NCBI GenBank assembly: GCA_017959135.1
Contig: JAGDBH010000126.1
Coordinates: 1-14,558, forward strand
Length of the DNA: 14,558 bases
Source: Succinivibrio sp.
GTDB taxonomy: Bacteria > Pseudomonadota > Gammaproteobacteria > Enterobacterales > Succinivibrionaceae
Reading direction: 5' to 3'
The translations under genes and the position numbers were made by a program. Of this stretch, positions 1 to 7,399 are shown in pieces. The first letter of the stretch is position 1; each line of letters opens with the position of its first letter. The notes beneath the pieces were generated by a model that was not told the DNA's origin, searched no databases, and saw only the letters and a program-made list of their open reading frames with translations.

Positions 1-340
1 AAAGCTTTGAGTCGATCTGATCTTTTACCTGAACGACATAACGACCGTCTACAAAAACGGCGCAGCTTCTATCAGCAACAGTGGTTTCATCGCCACGGTT
101 GTTGCTAAGCTCGATACCGCGGGTTTCCAGCTGAGGATTGAAGTTACGTGCAATAACCACGTAACCGGCACTTCCTGAGAATCCGCTGTTATATTTAATT
201 CGTTCTTTATCTTCATTTAACTCATATGACAGAAACTCGTCATCATGAGAAATAATCAGAGCATCAAGCTCTGCCTGAGCCATTGCATCTTTCAGTACAC
301 TGACTCTCTGTGAAAAGATAGTTTTATTTAGGTCAGACAT
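1..340 (-). CDS. Xaa-Pro aminopeptidase (M24B family), N-terminal fragment
   Basis: Reading the minus strand from an ATG at 340 gives 113 codons that run off the left edge. The protein begins MSDLNKTIFSQRV and continues with the creatinase_N pattern of cytosolic Xaa-Pro aminopeptidases: an LDALIIS stretch, then DDEFLSYEL, then ERIKYNSGFSGSAG, and VFVDGRYVVQVKDQID near the edge. Family knowledge: the N-terminal domain precedes a metal-binding pita-bread catalytic domain, here outside the window, that removes the N-terminal residue from peptides with proline at position 2. The segment between GSAG and DGRY is about 38 residues, against roughly 13 in relatives such as human XPNPEP1, so there is an insertion of about 25. 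The Shine-Dalgarno sequence is weak. The gene diverges from prlC, another cytosolic peptidase gene, across a 149-base gap. Family assignment is firm; the exact enzyme is not. Confidence 0.85.
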   Translation of the reverse strand, partial: MSDLNKTIFSQRVSVLKDAMAQAELDALIISHDDEFLSYELNEDKERIKYNSGFSGSAGYVVIARNFNPQLETRGIELSNNRGDETTVADRSCAVFVDGRYVVQVKDQIDSKL

Positions 341-365
341 ATGGAAATTTGTCTCTGTTGTCCAC

Positions 366-386
366 ATATATACATTATGTATATAT
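366..386. promoter_or_regulatory. Perfect 21-bp palindrome between divergent peptidase genes
   Basis: The arms ATATATACAT (366-375) and ATGTATATAT (377-386) are exact reverse complements around a single central T at 376. The site is 25 bases before the start of the leftward Xaa-Pro peptidase gene and about 100 bases before prlC. That is a typical place for an operator controlling one or both genes. The sequence is very AT-rich and I do not recognise a known regulator consensus in it. It does not fit the LexA box pattern CTGT-N8-ACAG. The rest of 341-489 holds AT-rich DNA and the prlC ribosome binding site (AGGAA at 479-483, six bases before the ATG). No confident promoter hexamers were found. 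Confidence 0.45.
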
Positions 387-489
387 ATTGTTGTATATTT
401 AGATGATCTTAACACATAGCAAAATAGGTATCAAAAACTAACATAGACTTTGCTCGTAGGATCAGTATTGTCTTAAGCAGGAAAAACAT

Positions 490-2550
490 ATGAATGAACA
501 AGTTAACAAGAATCCGCTTTTAGATTACAGTGGATTACCATTATTTTCAGCAGTAAAGCCAGAACATGTTAAGCCTGCTGTAGAGAACGCAATTGAGAAA
601 TGCAGAAATATTATTATTGAGGTCAGTGAGAAGTATAAGGAAGATCCTACCTGGGATAATTCCATTGCTCCTGTCGAAGAGGCTGATGACAGACTGTCAA
701 AGGTATGGGGTGTAGTTTCTCATCTGAATTCTGTAAACAACACCGATGAACTGAGAGCTGCTCACGATGAATGCCTGCCAATGCTTTCAGAGTTCAGCTC
801 ATGGGCTGGTCAGTACAAGCCTTATTTTGAGATTTTAAAGAAGATTGAGGCATCAGATGCTTTCGGCAGACTTTCAATTCCTCAGCAGAAAGCCATCAAG
901 AACTCAATCCGTGACTTCAAGCTGTCAGGTATCGACCTGCCTGAAGAGGCTCAGGCAGAATACACCAAGGTTGTATCAAGACTGTCTGAACTTCAGTCAA
1001 AGTTTTCAAACAATGTTCTAGATGCAACTCATGGCTATACCCTTCATATTACAGACAAGGAAAGATTAAAGGGACTTCCTGAGAGCGCTCTGAATCTTGC
1101 CAGGTCAGAGGCTGCTCAGAGAAAGCTTGATGGTTATGTCTTCACTCTGGAGATGCCATCCTATCTTCCATTTATGACCTACTGCGAGGACAGAGAATTA
1201 AGACGTGAGATGTATGTTGCCTACGGTACCAGATCATCAGATGTCGGTCCTAATGCAGGCAAATGGGATAACGCTCCTTTAATGGAGGAAATCCTGAAGC
1301 TGCGTGACAGAGAAGCCAAGCTTCTGGGATTCAAGACCTTTGCTCACCTGTCACTTGCAACCAAGATGGCTGATAAGCCAGAGACAGTAATCTCTTTCTT
1401 AGAGGATCTTGCTGAAAAATCATACAAGCAGGGTAAGGAAGAGGTTAAGGCTCTTGAGGATTTTGCCAAGGAACAGGGACTTGATAAGCTTGAGCCTTGG
1501 GATATTACCTTCTATTCAGAGAAACTTCGCCAGAAGAAGTATTCATATTCAGAGGAAGAGCTTCGTCCTTACTTCCCTGAGGATAAGGTTATCGCCGGCA
1601 TGTTTGAGTGTGCACACCGTCTTTACGGTATCACCCTAAAGCAGCGCTATGGTGTTGATGTATGGAATGAAAACGTAAAGTGCTTTGATGTTTATGAGGA
1701 CAAGTTCGGCTCAATCATCGGTACTCTGTTCATGGATCTGTATGCCCGTCCAGGCAAGAACGGCGGTGCATGGATGGATGAATGTCTGACCAGACGCTAC
1801 CGTTCAGACGGTGTTCTTCAGCTTCCTGTAACCTATCTTGTATGTAATTTCAGCCGTCCTGTAGGCAGAAAGGTTTCTCTTCTGACTCATGACGAGGTTG
1901 TAACCATGTTCCACGAGTTTGGTCACAGCCTGAACCATCTTTTAACCAAGATTGATATCGCTGACGTGTCAGGTATCAACGGTGTGCCTTGGGATGCTGT
2001 TGAACTTCCAAGTCAGTTCAATGAGAACTTTGCATGGCAGGAAGAGGTATTAAACTTCCTGTCATCAAATGTAACCACTCATGAGCCTCTTCCAAAGGAG
2101 AAGCTTAAGGCTCTGCTGGACGCCAAGAACTTTGAGTCAGCAATGGCTATGCTGCGTCAGATTGAGTTTGCTCTGTTTGACTTCAGAATCCACCTTGAGT
2201 ACGACGAGAAGAAAGGCGGCAGAATCTTTGAGATCCTGAACGATGTTAAGTCAAAGGTTGCGGTTACTCCTCAGTTTAAGGACAGCCGTTTCCCTAACAA
2301 CTTTACTCATATCTTCTCAGGCGGTTATTCAGCCGGCTACTACAGCTACAAGTGGGCAGAGGTCCTGGCTGCAGATGCTTTCTCCAAGTTTGAGGAGGAT
2401 GGTATCTTCAACAAGAATACCGGTAGAGACTTCCAGGAGCTGATTCTGGCATCTGGCGGTGCTTATGAGCCACTGAAGAACTTTGAAGAGTTCAGAGGCA
2501 GAAAACCTGAGGTTGATGCTCTTCTAAAGCAGAGCGGAATCAGCTTCTAA
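490..2550 (+). CDS. prlC: Oligopeptidase A (M3 zinc metallopeptidase)
   Basis: The product is a 686-residue cytosolic zinc endopeptidase, close to the 680 residues of E. coli PrlC/OpdA. In that family it degrades short peptides, including cleaved signal peptides. The zinc motif HEFGH is at residues 475-479, with E476 the expected general base, and the third ligand is E505 in VELPSQ, 25 residues after the second His. The substrate-binding glycine/tyrosine-rich loop of M3 enzymes (SGGYSAGYYSYKWAE) is present near the C-terminus. The N-terminus resembles E. coli PrlC (NPLLDYSGLPLFSAVKPEHV). The start is supported by AGGAA six bases upstream. The gene stands alone on the plus strand, followed by a hairpin and T-run at 2624-2655. 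An alternative name is opdA. Nothing is missing from the catalytic core. Confidence 0.95.
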   Translation: MNEQVNKNPLLDYSGLPLFSAVKPEHVKPAVENAIEKCRNIIIEVSEKYKEDPTWDNSIAPVEEADDRLSKVWGVVSHLNSVNNTDELRAAHDECLPMLSEFSSWAGQYKPYFEILKKIEASDAFGRLSIPQQKAIKNSIRDFKLSGIDLPEEAQAEYTKVVSRLSELQSKFSNNVLDATHGYTLHITDKERLKGLPESALNLARSEAAQRKLDGYVFTLEMPSYLPFMTYCEDRELRREMYVAYGTRSSDVGPNAGKWDNAPLMEEILKLRDREAKLLGFKTFAHLSLATKMADKPETVISFLEDLAEKSYKQGKEEVKALEDFAKEQGLDKLEPWDITFYSEKLRQKKYSYSEEELRPYFPEDKVIAGMFECAHRLYGITLKQRYGVDVWNENVKCFDVYEDKFGSIIGTLFMDLYARPGKNGGAWMDECLTRRYRSDGVLQLPVTYLVCNFSRPVGRKVSLLTHDEVVTMFHEFGHSLNHLLTKIDIADVSGINGVPWDAVELPSQFNENFAWQEEVLNFLSSNVTTHEPLPKEKLKALLDAKNFESAMAMLRQIEFALFDFRIHLEYDEKKGGRIFEILNDVKSKVAVTPQFKDSRFPNNFTHIFSGGYSAGYYSYKWAEVLAADAFSKFEEDGIFNKNTGRDFQELILASGGAYEPLKNFEEFRGRKPEVDALLKQSGISF

Positions 2551-2560
2551 AAAACAAAAA

Positions 2561-2588
2561 TCCACTTAAGGGTTCTCTCTTAAGTGGA
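2561..2588 (-). terminator. Terminator for leftward transcription of the GNAT gene
   Basis: The arms TCCACTTAAG (2561-2570) and CTTAAGTGGA (2579-2588) are perfect 10-base complements around an 8-base loop. On the minus strand the hairpin is followed by a T-rich tract, seen as A-rich sequence at 2550-2560 on the plus strand. There is no T-run on the plus side, so it should act on transcripts coming from the acetyltransferase gene. It starts only 10 bases after the prlC stop codon. Confidence 0.75.
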
Positions 2589-2623
2589 ATATTCAAGCTT
2601 GAAGCAAAGATAACAAACACACG

Positions 2624-2655
2624 TCGCAGGAAAACAATCCTGCGATATTTTTTTT
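2624..2655 (+). terminator. Rho-independent terminator of prlC
   Basis: The arms TCGCAGGA (2624-2631) and TCCTGCGA (2638-2645) enclose a 6-base loop and are followed by eight T at 2648-2655. This is the first plus-strand hairpin with a T-run after prlC. It lies between the minus-strand terminator and the 3' end of the acetyltransferase gene. Confidence 0.85.
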
Positions 2656-2680
2656 GTTCAGGTTTATTCGGGAAAAGACT

Positions 2681-3136
2681 CTAGAGGTCTTTAATCATGT
2701 AGAAGGTGTTAGGCTTTGGCTTAACATCTTCGCCTTCATAAACTTCAAATCCGTGTTTCTTATACAGATTTACTGCTGCTGTAACACTTAGAGGGGTATT
2801 TACAATAACCTCTGTGAAACCTGCAGTCTTTGCTTTTTTCAGAAGTTCTTCCAAAAGCAGATCGCCTAAATGCTGTCCGCGTGCTTCACGTCTTACATAC
2901 AGTCTTTTGATTTCACATCTCTCATCGCTGGCCTTTCTGAAAGCTGCCATTCCCTGGAATTCCTCTTCATCAACAGCTACGATAAGATCTCCGAAAGGAG
3001 GGAGGTATTTTTTTTCGACATTATCAAGTTCAGTTTCAAAATGCTGGAAGGCTGCATCCTGATTCAGATTCAGAGCCGAGTCTTCAATCATTTTTTTTAC
3101 CTGAGGCAAGTAACTCTTACCGTCTATAATTTCCAT
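2681..3136 (-). CDS. GNAT-family N-acetyltransferase
   Basis: The product is a 151-residue, single-domain protein of the Gcn5-related acetyltransferase superfamily. The acetyl-CoA pyrophosphate-binding segment (motif A) is at about residues 77-99: strand IKRLYVRR, then RGQHLG at 86-91 and an amphipathic helix. The usual first glycine of the R-x-x-G-x-G loop is histidine (H89), a variation seen among GNATs. The motif B region AAVNLYKKHGFEVYE is at about 120-134, with the typical N-LY-K-GF signature. The start at 3136 has a good ribosome binding site (AGGAG, about five bases upstream on the minus strand). The gene is monocistronic, between the rnb terminator upstream and its own terminator at 2561-2588. 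The substrate (small molecule, antibiotic or protein amine) cannot be told from sequence. Confidence 0.88.
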   Translation of the reverse strand: MEIIDGKSYLPQVKKMIEDSALNLNQDAAFQHFETELDNVEKKYLPPFGDLIVAVDEEEFQGMAAFRKASDERCEIKRLYVRREARGQHLGDLLLEELLKKAKTAGFTEVIVNTPLSVTAAVNLYKKHGFEVYEGEDVKPKPNTFYMIKDL

Positions 3137-3187
3137 AAATACTCCTGTATGTTTTTGTTATCTATCATTTTCTATTTTAAATTCAAT

Positions 3188-3217
3188 TAAAAAAAAAGCT
3201 TCAAATTATTGAAGCTT
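3188..3217 (-). terminator. Rho-independent terminator of rnb
   Basis: The arms AAGCTTCAA (3196-3204) and TTGAAGCTT (3209-3217) flank a 4-base loop. On the minus strand the hairpin is followed by a run of nine or ten T (A-run from 3189 on the plus strand). It lies about 29 bases after the rnb stop and 52 bases before the start of the acetyltransferase gene, separating the two transcription units. Confidence 0.85.
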
Positions 3218-3245
3218 CTTTTAAAAAATGCGATTTTAGACGGTT

Positions 3246-5252
3246 TTATTTGCGTTTTGGCACTACCTTAGCTTTTTTAGGTGCATAAGGATCAGGAAGC
3301 ATCAGTCCTCCGACGCTTTCACAAGGAGCCGCAATAATTGAGCGGGTCTTCTTGTTGATCTCAACCACCTTCAGATTGATCTTGTCTCCAAGTCTGTAGA
3401 CCAGATTCTGATTTACAAAGATTTCACCTGTATCTCCCTGAAGAGTAAGTGCATCCTTATCCTCGGACATCATGGAGAATGGAACGAATACCATAGCTCC
3501 GTTAGCCTCAAGAATTGCCTTGATACCTCCTCTTGATACCTCGAAGATTACAGCTTCAAACTTTGTCTTCTTCTCGATTTCAGGTTCTAGGAACTCAACG
3601 TACAGCCAGTCCTTAACATCTCTTTCTGCCATACGGTTGGTTCTTCTGGCTTCATTCATGATCTTAAGCAGGTTCTCATCTGGCATTGTGATCTGCTCTT
3701 TGTGTTCGATCATGGACTTTAGAAGACGGTGATTTACCATATCGCCGTATTTTCTGATTGGTGATGTCCAGGTAGCATAGTTGTAAACACCTAATGCGTA
3801 GTGTGGACCTGGTTTAATTGAAATCTCTGAGAATTCCTGCAGCTTTCTGATTCTGCCGTCAAGATAGTCATTGTTGTGTTCAATGGCGAATCTTCTGATG
3901 GCATTGTACTCTTCAAGCTCACCTAGCTTCTCTTCATTGAAAGGACACTGTTCCTTGTTTAAAAGTTCAATCAGATCCTTTTTCTTCTGAAGATCAAAAC
4001 CCTTATGCAGGTTAAAGATACCGCTGTTGAGTTTTTCTGCAAGGAAATTGCCAGCTGCAATATTGGCAATGATCATTGATTCCTCAACAATACGGTTGGC
4101 AATACGGCGGAAGTTAACCTCGATATGATCCAGTGATCCGTCTTCCTTAAGAACGAAGTCATAATCAGGCTTGTTCTTGAAGGTTGCAGCATGAGTAGCA
4201 CGATACTTATCGCGGCACTCGGTAAATCTGATAAGAGTCTCAAGGATAGGCTTGATTTCATCGTTAGGAACGAAATCGGCTCCTTCAACCTTCTCAAAGT
4301 AATCAGATACCTTGTTGTAGACAAGTTTGCCGTGAGACTTGATGGTTGCAAGCTTGAACTCGGTTTTGTCTGCAAGCAGAGTGCCGTCCTTGGCAACAGT
4401 CATAATTCCAACCAGTGCCGGTCTTAATTCATTCTCTCTTAAAGAGCATAGATTCTGAGATAGAATTCTTGGCAGCATTGGAATATCTCTACCTGGAAGG
4501 TAGATTGAGAATGCTCTGTGAGAGGCGCTTTCATTCTCTGGGGTATTCTGCTCGATGTATCCGGTTGGATCTGCAATTGCTACATAAAGCTTGTAGTTCT
4601 CATCGTTCTCCTCGATATATAAAGCATCATCCATATCCTCGGTGTGCTCTGAATCAATGGTAACGAATGGAATAGAGGTCATATCCTCACGAGGCAGATC
4701 CTTCTCTTTGAACTCAAATTCTGAATCCTCAGGTTCCTGAGTTGGAAGATCATATTTTCTTAAGCTTACTAGCCAAGGAGTCTTTGGATCATCCTTTTTA
4801 CAGATCAGTTCATCAAGAGTTGCTCTGAATTCCTTTTTCTGCAGAGCATGTGATTTAAGGTTACAGATAACCCAGTCGCCGTTATTCAGCTTTACTGACT
4901 GATCCTTGCGTCTGTCATCAGCAGCAATCTTGATATTGATGCTTGGATGATCAGGAATGATGAACAGTTTGCCTGAAACAAAAAGAACCTTTGCGACGAA
5001 TCTTGTCAGGTAGGCTTCCACAAGTTTCTCTGGAACAGCCTTGGTCTTATCGCCGTCCTTTTCAATAATGGCTACAACCTTATCGCCGTTGACAACATTC
5101 TTCATGTCATTAGGGGCAATAAAGAAAGAATCTCTGTCTACTTCAAGAAAACCGAATGCGCGATCGGTGGTCTTTACGAAGCCTTCTTTTCTAACCTTCT
5201 CTTTCTCAAAGGAGTTTTTCAGCTGTTTTAATGCTGGATCGTCAAATAACAT
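3246..5252 (-). CDS. rnb: Ribonuclease II (exoribonuclease II)
   Basis: The product is a processive 3'-to-5' exoribonuclease that degrades single-stranded RNA to short ends, a main mRNA-decay enzyme in the cytosol. The chosen start gives 668 residues, against 644 in E. coli. Its N-terminus MLFDDPALKQLKNSF matches E. coli MFQDNPLLAQLKQQL. Two N-terminal cold-shock/OB regions (RKEGFVKTTDRAFGFLEVD near residue 21) are followed by the RNB domain. That domain carries the metal-binding cluster DSEHTEDMDDAL, with D200, D206, D208 and D209 matching E. coli D201, D207, D209 and D210. A C-terminal S1-like domain (about 570-650) and a basic tail KKAKVVPKRK follow. The frame is open up to 5333, but that longer start lies upstream of a good promoter (5287-5315), so 5252 is preferred. 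GGAG lies about ten bases before it. The gene appears monocistronic. Confidence 0.95.
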   Translation of the reverse strand: MLFDDPALKQLKNSFEKEKVRKEGFVKTTDRAFGFLEVDRDSFFIAPNDMKNVVNGDKVVAIIEKDGDKTKAVPEKLVEAYLTRFVAKVLFVSGKLFIIPDHPSINIKIAADDRRKDQSVKLNNGDWVICNLKSHALQKKEFRATLDELICKKDDPKTPWLVSLRKYDLPTQEPEDSEFEFKEKDLPREDMTSIPFVTIDSEHTEDMDDALYIEENDENYKLYVAIADPTGYIEQNTPENESASHRAFSIYLPGRDIPMLPRILSQNLCSLRENELRPALVGIMTVAKDGTLLADKTEFKLATIKSHGKLVYNKVSDYFEKVEGADFVPNDEIKPILETLIRFTECRDKYRATHAATFKNKPDYDFVLKEDGSLDHIEVNFRRIANRIVEESMIIANIAAGNFLAEKLNSGIFNLHKGFDLQKKKDLIELLNKEQCPFNEEKLGELEEYNAIRRFAIEHNNDYLDGRIRKLQEFSEISIKPGPHYALGVYNYATWTSPIRKYGDMVNHRLLKSMIEHKEQITMPDENLLKIMNEARRTNRMAERDVKDWLYVEFLEPEIEKKTKFEAVIFEVSRGGIKAILEANGAMVFVPFSMMSEDKDALTLQGDTGEIFVNQNLVYRLGDKINLKVVEINKKTRSIIAAPCESVGGLMLPDPYAPKKAKVVPKRK

Positions 5253-5286
5253 TATTAATATGCTCTCCGAAAAAATATCAGCGTGA

Positions 5287-5315
5287 ATTATACATGCATA
5301 GCGCATTCTTTTCAC
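5287..5315 (-). promoter_or_regulatory. Sigma-70-type promoter of rnb
   Basis: On the minus strand a perfect -10 TATAAT (5292-5287) is preceded by a 17-base spacer and a -35 GTGAAA (5315-5310), four of six matches to TTGACA. Transcription would start near 5280, giving a leader of about 28 bases with a GGAG ribosome binding site. Its position inside the longer open frame argues against translation starting at 5333. Confidence 0.65.
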
Positions 5316-5416
5316 AAAATTTAAAAAAAACACAAAAAGTAATTTAAAATAGAAGAAAAGACCCTAGAAAAATCAAATAATAATCATTTTTTTTAAGATA
5401 AAGAATTAATAGTACG

Positions 5417-6361
5417 ATGCTTAATGATCAGATAAACTCCAAAATCCGTTTTAATTCGTATGCTTTTGCACTGACAAACTGTATTCTTGGCTGTGCGCTG
5501 GGATTTTTCTATGGTCACGTCACCTTCGCAACTCTGATAACCGCTGTTTCAATTTCCATAACAGGTGTAAGTGTCCTTGCTCTGTGCAACTTTTCTATTG
5601 ATTATTCAAGAGCTTACAAGAACCATCTGAGAGATAAGAAGGCAGGTATCATCTCTCCTATTATGGTTGGAGATGTTCCGGTTACACAGCTTAGAAAACG
5701 CATGGCTATGATGACTCTGATTGCGGCTGTATTCGGTGCCATTGCCATCTATTTAGCCTTAGGCTCAAACATTCAGGTTCTGTCCTGGTTTATCTTTCTG
5801 TGCGTAATGTGTGTGCTTGCGACACTGTTTTACAATGTTTCTGCTCTGTACCTGTATAGAGGTATAGGCGCAATTGCGATTTTTCTGGTGTTTGGAATGG
5901 CATCTGTTGTTTGCGCACAGTTTCTGATTGTTGCTGCAAGTCATTCCACAATCGATATATATCCTGACACCATTCTTCTGGCATTCTCTTCAGGAGCCTC
6001 ATCCTTAATGATCCTGTACGGACGCTCCATAAGAATGATGGTTTCGGATGAGCCTCATGTAACCAGCAAGTCATTTGTGCTTTCCTTTGGTTACAAGATT
6101 ACTTCCATTTACCTGTTAGGCCTTCTTGTTGCCAACATTTTCTTCTCAGTGCTTGCATGTGTATCCTCACACAGACCAATTGAGGCACTGATGCTCCTGG
6201 CTGGCTTTATTCCTATGTCATATCAGGTCTACACCATTATCAGACATATGAAAATGTCGGTCATTCTTAAGCAGAGTTTTAACAATCTGATGTTCTTCTG
6301 CTGTATAAATAATCTTGTATGGGTTATTATCCTAACTGTAGATTACTGGATATATAACTGA
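5417..6361 (+). CDS. Degenerate MenA-like (UbiA-family) membrane protein, tandem copy 1
   Basis: The product is a 314-residue, very hydrophobic protein with about nine membrane segments. It aligns end to end with the next gene product (for example LTNC-GCALG at 19-29, VTQLRKRM at 89-96, LGSNIQ-LSWF at 115-125 and DYWIYN at the C-terminus). Residues that bind Mg-prenyl diphosphate in the family are mostly lost. In motif 1 the MenA pattern (N/D)D-YxD has become I61-D62-Y63-S64-R65. The conserved GD of loop 3 is G151-A152. In motif 2 the RDxDxD pattern has become R206-M207-M208-V209-S210-D211, and the NGKKT stretch is gone. The frame is nevertheless intact, so this is not an ordinary pseudogene. 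No clear Shine-Dalgarno or promoter is visible upstream of the ATG at 5417. Only 23 bases separate it from copy 2, so they are probably co-transcribed. Family membership is firm; enzymatic activity is doubtful and the role unknown. Confidence 0.8.
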   Translation: MLNDQINSKIRFNSYAFALTNCILGCALGFFYGHVTFATLITAVSISITGVSVLALCNFSIDYSRAYKNHLRDKKAGIISPIMVGDVPVTQLRKRMAMMTLIAAVFGAIAIYLALGSNIQVLSWFIFLCVMCVLATLFYNVSALYLYRGIGAIAIFLVFGMASVVCAQFLIVAASHSTIDIYPDTILLAFSSGASSLMILYGRSIRMMVSDEPHVTSKSFVLSFGYKITSIYLLGLLVANIFFSVLACVSSHRPIEALMLLAGFIPMSYQVYTIIRHMKMSVILKQSFNNLMFFCCINNLVWVIILTVDYWIYN

Positions 6362-6384
6362 TTCTAATTAAATTTGAGTATCTT

Positions 6385-7323
6385 ATGATGTCAGACTGGA
6401 TTACTGAATTACGTATCAAATCTCTTTTATTGTCTTTAACAAACTGTTCTGTCGGCTGTGCCTTAGGCTGTTACTATGGCGTAGTCTCTTTTTACACCAT
6501 AGTTGCTTCCGTACTTATTGTTACAACCGGTGTTCTGCTTCAGATTCTAAGTAATTTTGCAGATGACTATGGTGATGCCCTCAAGGATGCAGACGGTCCT
6601 AACCGTTTAGGCCCAATCCGTGCGGTAATGATTGGTTCCATCTCACTTACACAGCTGAGAAAAGCTATGGGAACTGTAACAGTTGCTGCTACCATCTGCG
6701 GTATTCTTGCAATCTACATGTGTCTTGGAAGTAATCTGCAGGCCTTGGCCTGGTTTGCTTTCCTTGGTGTTTTTGCTATTCTGGCTGCGATTTTCTATAC
6801 CATCGGTTTTGCCTATGGATATAAGGGCTTTGGCGATATTGCTGTATTTATCTTTTTCGGCCTCGCAGCTGTAATCGGCTCTCAGCTTCTGGTTCTTGGG
6901 GCAAGCGGTCAGCACGTGGATGTATTCCCTGACTCTATCTATCTTGCATGTGCTATCGGTATTCATTCTGTAATGATTCTGCATGTGTCTGCTATGCGAG
7001 ATATCGATGAGGATCGTCTAAACGGTAAGAAGACTGTTGCTGCAAGACTTGGTCACAGACTTTCAGGTATCTATCTTGTAACCATGTTTGTGGTATCAGC
7101 TGCGCTATCACTGGGCGCATGTCTGACTTCTCACAAGCTTTGGGAGTGTTCAATCCTGGTTATTGCGCTTATACCTCTTCTAGCTTCAACCTACAGAGCC
7201 TTTATTCACTGTGAGGATGGGGCAAAGGTAGCAAAGGAGCGTAAATTCAGCCTTATCGGCTGCGCTATTCACAATATCGCCTGGATTATTATTCTGATTG
7301 TTGATTTCTGGGTTTACTACTAA
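6385..7323 (+). CDS. menA: 1,4-dihydroxy-2-naphthoate polyprenyltransferase (MenA)
   Basis: This inner-membrane UbiA-family enzyme attaches a polyprenyl chain to 1,4-dihydroxy-2-naphthoate, giving demethylmenaquinone in the menaquinone pathway. The product is 312 residues (E. coli MenA 308) with about nine hydrophobic segments. The first Asp-rich motif is SNFADDYGDALKDAD (residues 56-70, with D60, D61, D64 and D70), close to E. coli SNLANDYGDAVKGSD, and is followed by RLGPIRA. Loop 3 carries GYKGFGDIAV (D151). The second motif is MRDIDEDRLNGKKT (204-217), matching E. coli LRDINSDRENGKNT. The start could be either of two adjacent ATGs (6385 or 6388). A weak GAG lies upstream, so coupling to copy 1 is likely. 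The other menaquinone genes are not in the window. Identification as MenA rather than UbiA rests on these motifs. Confidence 0.88.
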   Translation: MMSDWITELRIKSLLLSLTNCSVGCALGCYYGVVSFYTIVASVLIVTTGVLLQILSNFADDYGDALKDADGPNRLGPIRAVMIGSISLTQLRKAMGTVTVAATICGILAIYMCLGSNLQALAWFAFLGVFAILAAIFYTIGFAYGYKGFGDIAVFIFFGLAAVIGSQLLVLGASGQHVDVFPDSIYLACAIGIHSVMILHVSAMRDIDEDRLNGKKTVAARLGHRLSGIYLVTMFVVSAALSLGACLTSHKLWECSILVIALIPLLASTYRAFIHCEDGAKVAKERKFSLIGCAIHNIAWIIILIVDFWVYY

Positions 7324-7347
7324 AAGTATCCAGAACATAAAATAGAC

Positions 7348-7398
7348 AAAAACAACAGCTCTGAAGGTTATCTAACTGAAAGTGCTGTTGTTTTTTTT
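7348..7398. terminator. Bidirectional terminator between menA and trkH
   Basis: The 12-base arms AAAAACAACAGC (7348-7359) and GCTGTTGTTTTT (7384-7395) are exact complements around a 24-base loop region that can pair further. T continues to 7398 on the plus strand. The minus strand also has a T-tract after its stem, so both convergent transcription units (menA rightward, the def-trkH operon leftward) could stop here. It lies directly against the trkH stop codon at 7400. Confidence 0.75.
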
Positions 7399-7399
7399 A

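Noticed and set aside
2592..2603. 12-base palindrome TTCAAGCTTGAA after prlC
   Set aside because: Short, within a convergent 3' region, with no T-run; likely chance.
3137..3187. Promoter for the acetyltransferase gene (TTGAAT with GATAAC at 18 bases on the minus strand)
   Set aside because: Only four of six matches in each hexamer in very AT-rich DNA; too weak to list.
2870..3190. 106-codon plus-strand frame over the acetyltransferase gene and its upstream region
   Set aside because: It is antisense to a clear GNAT gene; its last part is low-complexity Phe/Ile/Tyr from AT-rich DNA.
5253..5333. N-terminal extension of RNase II by 27 residues from an ATG at 5333
   Set aside because: The extension has no match to the E. 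coli N-terminus, and a good promoter (5287-5315) lies inside it. The start at 5252 aligns with the family and has a ribosome binding site.
5316..5416. FNR-like or other operator upstream of the MenA pair
   Set aside because: AT-rich sequence around 5370-5390 has only half-site resemblance (TGAT/ATCAA); no convincing palindrome or promoter.
5417..6361. Reading MenA copy 1 as an ordinary pseudogene
   Set aside because: The frame is intact at full length with preserved membrane segments and C-terminus; only specific catalytic residues are changed. It is therefore kept as a CDS.
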